From CAZVEV01 sp964625865 (GTDB lineage Bacteria; Planctomycetota; Phycisphaerae; SM23-33): a DNA stretch of 40,969 bases. A program made the translations under genes and the position numbers. The stretch spans positions 1-40,969 of the forward strand of contig CAZVEV010000016.1 in NCBI GenBank assembly GCA_964625865.1. The letters run 5' to 3'. The notes below the pieces were generated by a model, which ran no database searches, was not told the DNA's origin, and saw nothing but the letters and a program-made list of their open reading frames with translations. Positions 33,678 to 40,969 of the stretch are shown here, piece after piece. Numbering within the stretch: the first letter of the stretch is position 1; each line of letters opens with the position of its first letter.

Positions 33678-36266
33678 CTACTCGCGCCTGGCCAGAAGCG
33701 CACGGGGGGTGCGGCGTATCAGCCACCAGATTGCAGGCAGGGCCGCCACCAGCGCCGCGCCCGCGACGGCCGACGTGCCCCAGGCGATCGTGTCCCACGG
33801 CAGGTGCAGCGCGTATTCAATACCTATCAGTCGCATGTGCAGGCCGCGCTCGATCAGTGAGAACTCCAGGCCGAGGATCGTCCCGGCGGCGCAGCCGACC
33901 AGGGCGATCACAAGCGTCTGGCCCGCGACCAGCCGCCCGAGCAGTCCCCGGGGGCAGCCCACCGCGCGAAGCACGCCGAACTCGAACCGCCGCGAGGTCA
34001 CCTCGCCCACGACCAGGTTGCCCACGCACAGGCATGCGAGGATCAGGCTGCCTATCGCCAGCGCGCCGGCGACGACCATCATCCGGCCGAACCTCTCCCG
34101 CACGTGCAGGCGTATCTGGCGGCTCGTGCCGGCCAGAGAACCCGGCGCGGCCGCGGTCAATTGACGGACGGCCTCGTCGTCGTCCACGCCGTCGTGCAGG
34201 GAAACCAGCAGGATGGTAGCGGCGTTGACGCCGAAGTGGCGCTTGGCGTCGGCCAGCGTGCCGAAGACGCTGCTGATCGCCAGACCGGTCACCGTCCGCC
34301 TCATGCCGAAGAACCGCTTGGCCACGTCCAGCCCCGGGGAACCGATCACCCCGACGACCTGGAAGTCGACCGGTCCCTTGATTGTCTTGACCGCCAGCGT
34401 GGTCCCGACGCCCACGTCGTGCGCGACGGCCCATTCCCTCGTCACCACCAGCGCCCGGCCGGCCGCCAGCCGGCGCAGGGCCGTCTCGGCATCCCCCTCG
34501 TACCAGTCCAGGTCCGTCATTCGGACAAACGCCTCGGTGTCCGTGGCTACGAACAGGGTATTCGGCGGCGCGACCTCCTTGAGGCCGAACTGCATGCCCT
34601 CAACCTTGACCGGGAAGATCGCCGTGGGGCAGACGCCCGTAGCGGCCGGGGTGTTGCGAACGGCGAGGCACTGTTCGTCGGTGAACGACGGAAGCCGTGT
34701 GACGAAGGCGTCGGGCATCTTGATCGACCAGAGCCACCCCGCGCTGATGCTGCGTCCCATCGTCATGAAGGCGACCAGCAGGCCCAGGCCGATCATCAGC
34801 GTCCCGCCGGTGAAGCCCTGGCGAATCGGTGTGGCGAGCAGGGACTGGGCCAACAGACTCCGGGGCAGGCCCAGCAGCCGGCTCAGCGCCGGCGCCGCGC
34901 AGCGGACGATCAACACAAGCAGCGGCACGCCGAGCAGGAAACACCCCACGAACAGCGCAGGCAGGCCGAAGCGCGTCCAGAACCAGACCACCGCGTCGCC
35001 GGAGATCGGCAGGAGCATGACTATCGGCTGGGCGGCCATCAGCACGAGCGCCGAGACGCCACACAGGATGACGTGCCGATTCCTCGGGCGCTTGGCACGG
35101 AGGGCCAGCGCCTCCAGGGGCCGCGCCGTCGCGGCCAGGAACGCCGGATACGCCGCCCCCAGCAGGCCGGCCAGCACGCTGAATGAGACGGCCATCACCA
35201 TGCCCGCCGGATTGACGGCAAAGCCGCCCGGAAGCGCGTCCCTGTACCGGCTGAACAGCGTGTAAGCGATCAGCAGGCCCAGCGGCGCCCCGACCGCCGC
35301 CCCGCCCAGGGCGATCAGCGTCCCGGCGCTCAACTGGGCGCCGGCCAGCAGCGACCGACCGGCCCCGAGGCACCGGAAGATGGCCAGCTCGCGCGTCTGC
35401 TGCATCACCGTTGTCGTCAGGCTCGTCAGGATCAGGAAGCCCGACGACAGCGCCGCCAGCACGCTCAACACATACAGCATCAGTTCGGCAAAACGCAGGT
35501 AGCGGGTGATCCCCGCGCGAACGGACGCCGACGTGCGGAACACGGCGCCGGGCGGCAGGCGCGACGCGTGGGCGGTGTCCCACGCGCCCACGTCGACGCC
35601 CGGGCGCAGCTTGATGAGGATCTCGTCGACTCGGTCCGGCTGATCGACCAGTCGCTGGGCCTGCGCCAGCGGCGTGATGGCCGTCGGACGCTGCCCCACC
35701 GCGAGGTCCGGACGATCGAAGACGCCCACGACGGTCAACTCGGCGGTCCGGCCCGGACGCACGACCTGGAGGACGTCGCCGACGTCCGTCTTCAGTTCGT
35801 CCCGGAGGATCGAGCAGATCATGACCTCGCCCGGCCGGCGGACTGTGCGCCCGGCAACAAATTGGCGCGGGGCGAGGTAGGCATCGCCTTCCGGCTCGAT
35901 GCCGCGCAGCACGACGGTCACCTGGGGAACGCCGCGCAGCAAGGCAGCCACCTGGCGGTCCGTATCCTTATGGCGCAGCGCCGCGGTCCCCTGGATGCGG
36001 CCGCAGGCCAACTCCACATCGGGCCAGGTGCGGACATCTTCCAGCAGCGACTGCGGCATCTGGGCGCCGAACCGCTGCTGGACGGACACGTCCGCCCGCC
36101 CGGCGACCCTGCCGGCGATATGCCCCACGGTCCGGCTGATCGTGCCGACAGCCGCCGCGGCCGCCACGGTCAACACCGTCGCCAGCGCCACGGCCAGCAC
36201 GAGCAGCAGTGAGCGGCCCGGTCTACCGGCTAAGGTCTTGGTAGTGAGATGCCACAGTGCTCGCAT
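33678..36266 (-). CDS. FtsX/MacB-type ABC transporter permease with two permease domains
   Basis: An 862-residue inner-membrane protein with about ten hydrophobic segments, beginning with RSLLLVLAVALATVLTVAAAAAV near the N-terminus in part, then a large periplasmic domain (about 45-260). FtsX-type helices follow (LMLYVLSVLAALSSGFLIL), then a second half with GFTGGTLMIGLGLLVAFMTM, another periplasmic part and three final helices. This fused, two-domain layout is that of MacB/LolC-like mechanotransmission systems, which move lipoproteins or other molecules from the membrane rather than importing sugars. The preferred start is ATG 36264-36266; a longer frame begins at 36311. It overlaps the ATPase gene by 44 bp. 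Confidence 0.88.
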   Translation of the reverse strand: MRALWHLTTKTLAGRPGRSLLLVLAVALATVLTVAAAAAVGTISRTVGHIAGRVAGRADVSVQQRFGAQMPQSLLEDVRTWPDVELACGRIQGTAALRHKDTDRQVAALLRGVPQVTVVLRGIEPEGDAYLAPRQFVAGRTVRRPGEVMICSILRDELKTDVGDVLQVVRPGRTAELTVVGVFDRPDLAVGQRPTAITPLAQAQRLVDQPDRVDEILIKLRPGVDVGAWDTAHASRLPPGAVFRTSASVRAGITRYLRFAELMLYVLSVLAALSSGFLILTSLTTTVMQQTRELAIFRCLGAGRSLLAGAQLSAGTLIALGGAAVGAPLGLLIAYTLFSRYRDALPGGFAVNPAGMVMAVSFSVLAGLLGAAYPAFLAATARPLEALALRAKRPRNRHVILCGVSALVLMAAQPIVMLLPISGDAVVWFWTRFGLPALFVGCFLLGVPLLVLIVRCAAPALSRLLGLPRSLLAQSLLATPIRQGFTGGTLMIGLGLLVAFMTMGRSISAGWLWSIKMPDAFVTRLPSFTDEQCLAVRNTPAATGVCPTAIFPVKVEGMQFGLKEVAPPNTLFVATDTEAFVRMTDLDWYEGDAETALRRLAAGRALVVTREWAVAHDVGVGTTLAVKTIKGPVDFQVVGVIGSPGLDVAKRFFGMRRTVTGLAISSVFGTLADAKRHFGVNAATILLVSLHDGVDDDEAVRQLTAAAPGSLAGTSRQIRLHVRERFGRMMVVAGALAIGSLILACLCVGNLVVGEVTSRRFEFGVLRAVGCPRGLLGRLVAGQTLVIALVGCAAGTILGLEFSLIERGLHMRLIGIEYALHLPWDTIAWGTSAVAGAALVAALPAIWWLIRRTPRALLARRE

Positions 36267-36951
36267 CGAGTCCATCCACTTCGAAAGAGCCGACGACCTG
36301 TCCGTCGGCAAGGACGTGCACGTTCGAGCAGTGCACCACGGCGGCCGGCTCGTGCGTGACCATGAGCACCTTCATGTTCTGCTGGTCGGCCAGTTCGTTC
36401 AGCAAGCACCAGAGCTGCTCCGCGCTGGCCGAATCGAGGTTCCCCGTCGGTTCGTCGGCCAGCAGAAGCTTCGGGCTAAACAGCACGGCCCGGGCGATGG
36501 CCACGCGCTGCTGTTCCCCGCCGGACATCGCCTCGGGCCGGTGCTCGGCACGCTCTGCCAGGCCGAATCCCTCCAGGAGTTGCTCTACGCGGCGGTCAAT
36601 CCACGCACGGGACCGTCCATCGAGCAGGCCCGGGAGGGCGATGTTCTGGGCCGCCGTCAACGTGGGAATCAGATTGAACTGCTGGAAGACGATCCCAATC
36701 TGGCGGCGCCGGAACTCCGTCAGGCGTCGCTCGGTCATGGCGGTGACCTCCTCGCCGTCGACCGCGATCGTGCCCTCATCGGCGCGGTCCAGCCCGGCCA
36801 GGAGGTGCAGCAGCGTGCTCTTGCCGCTGCCCGACCGCCCCATCACGGCGAAGAATCCGGGCTCGTCGATCGACAGATCGATCCCGCGCAGGGCCGCCAC
36901 CCGCTGTGCCCCCAAACGATACGTCTTGTGCACGCCGCTGAGTCGAAGCAT
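36223..36951 (-). CDS. ABC transporter ATP-binding protein, LolD/MacB type
   Basis: The nucleotide-binding subunit for the adjoining permease, 242 residues from ATG 36949-36951; two GTGs just upstream (36954, 36957) are alternatives. Motifs: Walker A GRSGSGKST, Q-loop IVFQQFNLIPTLTA, signature MSGGEQQRVAIARA, Walker B LLLADEPTGNLD and the switch histidine in LMVTHEP. The NLIPTLTA and TGNLD forms are typical of the LolD/MacB/FtsE group. It is the first gene of a probable operon ATPase-permease-lyase. Confidence 0.95.
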   Translation of the reverse strand: MLRLSGVHKTYRLGAQRVAALRGIDLSIDEPGFFAVMGRSGSGKSTLLHLLAGLDRADEGTIAVDGEEVTAMTERRLTEFRRRQIGIVFQQFNLIPTLTAAQNIALPGLLDGRSRAWIDRRVEQLLEGFGLAERAEHRPEAMSGGEQQRVAIARAVLFSPKLLLADEPTGNLDSASAEQLWCLLNELADQQNMKVLMVTHEPAAVVHCSNVHVLADGQVVGSFEVDGLDASTVASHYQDLSR

Positions 36952-37116
36952 CACCACTTCCGTCGATCAACTACAGGGGATCCGTCGTCGGACGCGCCCC
37001 GCTCCGCTGCGCTTGCCAGACCGCCCGGGGGCATCGGGAGCCATTGTCGGGTGATCCGGCGGACGTAGCAAGGATGTTGTCGACGGCTCGGACCGGCTGG
37101 GTCGTCGGGAGGCCGT

Positions 37117-38298
37117 CTAATCGAGCAGTCTGGGCATCTTCACTTCATAGGCGCCGACGTCGATCTTGCCGTCGGTGACGCGCGGGCGGCGGGCGTGCGG
37201 GTGGACGTACTCGAACACGGGGGCCAGCGAGATCTTGCCGGCCTTGCCCGGGGCCACGCCCTTGCCGACACACGGCGAGGTGGGCTTGAGGCGAAAGTCC
37301 TCGCCCGCGCGATCCACGAAGTGCGGGTCCGGGCCCACGTAGTTGCCTTCCTTGACCGCAGCCGCCCAGGTGCAGACGGTCCCGCGCCCGGTGAAGATGT
37401 TGTTCCGCAGCACGACGCGGGCGGAATCGGGCAGCCTGCGGGGGTTGACGAAGACGCAGGTGTGGCGGTTGTTGACCAGCGTGTTGTTGACGACGTACAG
37501 CTCGGCGGGGTTCTTGGCGCCTTCCTCGCCGTAGGCGATCAGCGTGCTGTTCTGCGTCCGGGCGCCCTGGGCCAGCACGTTGCCGATCACAAAGCTCCTG
37601 CCCGCGTTGGGCAGGTTGATCATGTAGCTCGACGAGCCGGTCTTCCCGTCGGTGAAGAAGCTGTACAGGATGTGGTTCTCCTTCGCGCGGGACTTGAGCA
37701 GGTGGCCGACCTTCGCGTGGTGCGTGTGGTTGTGGCGGAAGATCAGCTTGTCGGCGCGCCCGATGTAGAGGTTGTGCGACCGCCCGTCCAGCCCGCAGGC
37801 GGAGAACTCGCTGTACTCGATCAGCACGGTCCCGGACCCGCCGAGGATCCCGTCCTCGCAGTCGTGGAACTTGCAGTTGCGAACCGTCAGATTCCGCCCC
37901 TCGGCGCGGATGCCCGCACCGTTCCTGTCGCGAACCCGGGCGCCGGAGAACTCGATGTTCTCGACGGTCACGTTGTGACCGCGGACCACCCAAATCGCCT
38001 TGCCCCCGTAATGCTTGCCCGCCGCGGGAAACTTCGCCCGCCCCTTGCCGACCCCCCGTATCGTCAGGTTCGCCGGCCGCACCAGGCACACGTCCCCCGC
38101 ATAGTTGCCGGCCGCGTCAATCTCGATAACGTCCCCATCGCCCGCCGCCTTCAGCGCCTGGGCGAGCTTCGCATACGTCTTGCCCGGCCCGACTCGAATC
38201 GTCTTGCCCGTCGGGGCCGCTGAGGCAGGCTCCCGGCCGAGCGCTGATGAGCAGCCGACGAGACCAACACAAACGACGACGAGAACCCAGCGTCTCAT
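37117..38298 (-). CDS. Right-handed beta-helix lipoprotein
   Basis: A 393-residue protein with a lipobox signal (VVVCVGLVGC, Cys near 16) and a Ser/Ala-rich linker. It then has repeating short strands typical of a right-handed parallel beta-helix: NLTIRGVGKGRA, NVTVENIEFSGA, NLTVRNCKFHDC, KLIFRHNHTHHAK, ELYVVNNTLVNN and VVLRNNIFTG. The end, DPHFVDRAGEDFRLKPTSPC to GAYE, is the frequent terminus of secreted beta-helix proteins in this group. Many such proteins act on or bind polysaccharides, but no catalytic residues can be assigned. The ATG at 38298 has AAGGG upstream; an in-frame TTG at 38313 is less likely. Confidence 0.85.
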   Translation of the reverse strand: MRRWVLVVVCVGLVGCSSALGREPASAAPTGKTIRVGPGKTYAKLAQALKAAGDGDVIEIDAAGNYAGDVCLVRPANLTIRGVGKGRAKFPAAGKHYGGKAIWVVRGHNVTVENIEFSGARVRDRNGAGIRAEGRNLTVRNCKFHDCEDGILGGSGTVLIEYSEFSACGLDGRSHNLYIGRADKLIFRHNHTHHAKVGHLLKSRAKENHILYSFFTDGKTGSSSYMINLPNAGRSFVIGNVLAQGARTQNSTLIAYGEEGAKNPAELYVVNNTLVNNRHTCVFVNPRRLPDSARVVLRNNIFTGRGTVCTWAAAVKEGNYVGPDPHFVDRAGEDFRLKPTSPCVGKGVAPGKAGKISLAPVFEYVHPHARRPRVTDGKIDVGAYEVKMPRLLD

Positions 38299-38442
38299 AG
38301 CCTTCCCTTTCAATCGTGCACTGACGAGGCAACGTCAACCCGGCGGCCATATGCCGTCAGTCTACAGGCGGTCATCCAGGGACGCCAGCCAGTGGTACCA
38401 GGACGATTCGTTGACCCGTATCGGCCAGTCTGAGCAAGCAGC

Positions 38443-40953
38443 CTACTCCGTGACCTCGGTGACCGTGTTTCTGGCGAAATCGTAGTCCCATCGCCGCTTG
38501 CCGTAGCGCACGGTCACCACGTCGCTGCCGACCTTGCTGGTCATGTACGGGCTTCGGTAGCTGTACTTCAGGTTCAGGTCGAGCCGTTTGCCGTCGATCT
38601 TCGGCAGGATGTAGGGATCGTCGTGGAGGTACCACTCGATGGTGGCCGAGTTCGGTCCCGTGTAGATCAGCTTCCGGGCGGTGACCTTCTTCTCGATCCG
38701 GCCAACGATATCGCGATTCTTCCTGACAATCGCCCTTGCGACGAGGGTTTCGGTCCCGAACGTGTACGGCGCCTTGAGGATCGCCTTCTGAAAGGCCTCG
38801 AAGGACCCGTAGACCGCCTTGCGACCGGTCTGGATGATGATCGGCGAGTGCTGGTCCTTGAGCTTGAGGATACGACGCACGGGCTGCGTCCAGTAGGCCC
38901 CGCCGGTGACGATTCGGACCGCGGCGTATGCCTCGCCGGTACTCGCGAAGACCCATTCGCCGGCCTCCGCCTTGTCGAATCCGCCGGTGAAACGCACCTG
39001 GGTCTCGCCGCCATAGTAAGCGTGCTTGAAGCGCTGGGCGATCAGCACGTCCTTGGACTGCACGTGCCATTTCTCGCCGGTGTACGCGGGCAGTTCGATG
39101 CCGCTGCGGTTGCGGAAGTTCACGCCGCTCCACCGGCCGCCCGTGCCGTCGCCGGTCTCCTTGCCGTTGGTGACGTCGAAGATCGCGCACCCGGTGATGT
39201 ATTCGGGGGTAACGTACGCGTAGTTGACGAACGGCGCGAGCAGTTCGTGGTTGTTGGGGTGACGGTTGACGATCTCGTAGACCGGCCGGGGCCGCCCGAG
39301 CCAGTGCAGCAGGATCGCCGTCTCGGGCGCGGCGTAGTCGGTGAGGCCCGGGAGCTTCTTGAAGTGGCGGGCCCGCTCGCCCATCCACCATGCGTAGTCG
39401 GTGTTCCAGCCCGAGCCCCCCATACCCCCGTTCTTCGCGCGGGACTTGCTCCCGCCGCGCCAGCCCGAGATGTAGATCTGTTCGGCCTCGATCAGGGCAA
39501 GGTCCAGGAACATCCGGGCGCGCTTGGCCAGGACCGGATCCTTGCTGTAGTACAGCAGCTTGTAGATCGCCCAGTAGTTGGCGTGCTCATACTCGCTGCT
39601 GCCCAGTTCACCGAAGAGTCCGTGCAGGGCGTAGTCCTTCAGGCCGCGGCTCCACAATGCCACGTATTTCTTGTGGCGCTCAGCTATCGTGTCGCCTTGC
39701 TTGAGCTTCCTGTTGCGGAACGCAGGGTCGTCTACCAGGCACCCAAGCTGCGTGATGGCGCCCGCATCGGCCCGACCGGGCAGGTTGTGCATGGTGACGA
39801 CGTGCTTCTTGTCCTGGGCCAGACGCTCGTCAATCATCGCGGACGTCTTGGTATGCCATCCCCCCACTCTGAAGTTGTAGATGTTCTTGAAGAGCCTTTC
39901 CTTGAAGGCTTTCTCTACGTCGGGCTCCAGTCGCCCGGCGAACAGGCCGTTTTCGGAATTGAACACGCGCAGGAATTCCTCGCAGAGCCTCTCCCCCTCG
40001 CGTCGCGTGTCCAGGTCCTTCAGCGTGTTCTCTCGCAGCCACCGGTTTGCGGCCTTGGCGTTGGCCCCGGTGGCGAGGTCGTAGAGCAGTTTCGCGGCGT
40101 CGGGATTGCTCTGCGGATTCCAGAACTCGTTGAGCCGCGTGATCTCGTACTTGCCCGGTCCGGAGGTTGACTTGGCAATATGCGCCTTCCATGCGTCGTG
40201 GCTCTGCGCCTTCATGTAGATCGCTCGGGCCGCGGCGACAACCTTGTCCTCAATACCGGGAATCTGCTTGTAGTACTCCTGCGCGGGCTTGCCGGCAATA
40301 GCGGACATGGTGACGGCTGCCCGGGCGCGAAGGCGGATCTCTTCCTGCTCGTTCCTCAACATGGTCTGGAGGGCCGGCAATGCCGGGCTCGCGTTCGGGC
40401 CGATCATTGCCAGGTTGACGGCGGCGTTCCAGCGCGTTTCCCAGTTGTCGGACTTCAGGAGCTTGGCCAGCGGTAGAGCGGGCGCGTCGCCCTTGCGGCT
40501 GAGCAGGAGCCCCACGTCTCGGGCGCGACAACCGAGTTTCATATCGTACTTGAGCATATCCACCAGCGTGGCTGCGTGCTTCGCGGCCGGCGGGACGAGG
40601 GAAAGCTCGCGGTACTTCTGGCGAATACCCCAGTAGTTGTCCTCGCCGATGCGCCGGGGCATGAGAGCGTTGAGTTCGTCCCGGACATGGGGGCCGATCC
40701 TCTTGGCCATCTTGAGCACAGTGTCCCAGTTCTGGTCGGGCCTGTGGGTCTTGACATAACGCTGCACGTACGCCTTCAGGAGCGGGACGGCCTTGTCTCC
40801 GCCAAGCCAGGCCAGCATGTCCAGGTCGACGCGGCCCTTGCCGCTGGCCATCTTCTCGGTGTAGAGGGCGATGACGACCTCCTGCACGTCGGCATCGGGC
40901 ATCCTGATCAGGATGCTCTTGGCACGCCCGCGCCAGTCAATGGGCCCGCCCAT
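38443..40953 (-). CDS. HEAT-repeat protein with lyase-like C-terminal part, possibly N-terminally disrupted
   Basis: 836 residues from ATG 40951-40953. Residues 1-220 look like HEAT/armadillo helices (LAKLLKSDNWETRWNAAVNLA, then RLRARAAVTMSAIAG). The middle is helical with Trp/Gly-rich loops (SGWNTDYAWWMGERA, LPGLTDYAAPETAILLHWLG), as in alpha/alpha-toroid enzymes. The last 250 residues are strand-rich (VLIAQRFKHAYYGGETQVRF, AYAAVRIVTGGAYWT) and recall the beta-sandwich of heparinase-like proteins. No signal peptide is present although most neighbours are exported. A TAG stands directly before the ATG in the same frame, after a readable GLYW. The gene may therefore be the 3' piece of a longer reading frame. 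The family cannot be named with confidence. Confidence 0.6.
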   Translation of the reverse strand: MGGPIDWRGRAKSILIRMPDADVQEVVIALYTEKMASGKGRVDLDMLAWLGGDKAVPLLKAYVQRYVKTHRPDQNWDTVLKMAKRIGPHVRDELNALMPRRIGEDNYWGIRQKYRELSLVPPAAKHAATLVDMLKYDMKLGCRARDVGLLLSRKGDAPALPLAKLLKSDNWETRWNAAVNLAMIGPNASPALPALQTMLRNEQEEIRLRARAAVTMSAIAGKPAQEYYKQIPGIEDKVVAAARAIYMKAQSHDAWKAHIAKSTSGPGKYEITRLNEFWNPQSNPDAAKLLYDLATGANAKAANRWLRENTLKDLDTRREGERLCEEFLRVFNSENGLFAGRLEPDVEKAFKERLFKNIYNFRVGGWHTKTSAMIDERLAQDKKHVVTMHNLPGRADAGAITQLGCLVDDPAFRNRKLKQGDTIAERHKKYVALWSRGLKDYALHGLFGELGSSEYEHANYWAIYKLLYYSKDPVLAKRARMFLDLALIEAEQIYISGWRGGSKSRAKNGGMGGSGWNTDYAWWMGERARHFKKLPGLTDYAAPETAILLHWLGRPRPVYEIVNRHPNNHELLAPFVNYAYVTPEYITGCAIFDVTNGKETGDGTGGRWSGVNFRNRSGIELPAYTGEKWHVQSKDVLIAQRFKHAYYGGETQVRFTGGFDKAEAGEWVFASTGEAYAAVRIVTGGAYWTQPVRRILKLKDQHSPIIIQTGRKAVYGSFEAFQKAILKAPYTFGTETLVARAIVRKNRDIVGRIEKKVTARKLIYTGPNSATIEWYLHDDPYILPKIDGKRLDLNLKYSYRSPYMTSKVGSDVVTVRYGKRRWDYDFARNTVTEVTE

Positions 40954-40969
40954 CTACCAGTACAGCCCC

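Overview
The window is a high-GC draft scaffold segment (one 10-N gap at 5489-5498) that most resembles a planctomycete, probably of the Phycisphaerae kind. The clues are a PEP-CTERM protein built on FG-GAP repeats, an iduronate-2-sulfatase-like sulfatase, a very large secreted polysaccharide-lyase-like protein, PQQ-type propeller proteins carrying the 'DDWTHFL' motif, and many lipoproteins. This lineage call is inference from gene content. No rRNA, tRNA, CRISPR array or transposase gene was found.

Left part (1-5262, plus strand): a 5'-truncated folD, then a tight three-gene unit of a DUF4416 protein, a WecA/MraY-family sugar-phosphate transferase and an O-antigen-ligase-like protein with C-terminal TPRs. 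The last two junctions are ATGA overlaps. The unit points to surface polysaccharide or lipid-linked glycan synthesis. It converges on the next block across a repeat-rich gap (5263-5567).

Translation block (17104 down to 5568, minus strand): nusA, infB, ylxP-like DUF503, rbfA, an HhH-GPD protein with a histone-H1-like tail, hisG, a 1173-residue TPR lipoprotein and yebC. Spacing is short or overlapping, so it reads as one operon. A near-consensus promoter (17602-17629) lies about 500 bp upstream of nusA, and an intrinsic terminator (17164-17191) lies between promoter and gene. The nusA message therefore has a long leader with an attenuator, or a separate RNA of about 430 nt is made there.

Middle part (17749-21424): serS on the plus strand, a large inverted repeat, two lipoprotein genes (DUF4349 and an unknown one), a 680-bp stretch without a convincing gene, and a 49-codon lipoprotein gene on the minus strand whose stop codon lies inside a short interspersed repeat.

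Right part (21597-40953): secreted proteins and polysaccharide-related genes. These are a methyltransferase-like/PQQ-propeller fusion, a secreted protein of unknown role, a PEP-CTERM FG-GAP protein, a sulfatase with a good promoter, a LamG-PKD-like-LamG lyase of 1370 residues behind a MacB/LolCDE-type ABC pair, a beta-helix lipoprotein, and a HEAT/toroid-like protein with no signal peptide and an in-frame stop directly before its first ATG. Together they suggest extracellular breakdown or remodelling of a sulfated or uronic-acid polysaccharide; the substrate cannot be read from the sequence.
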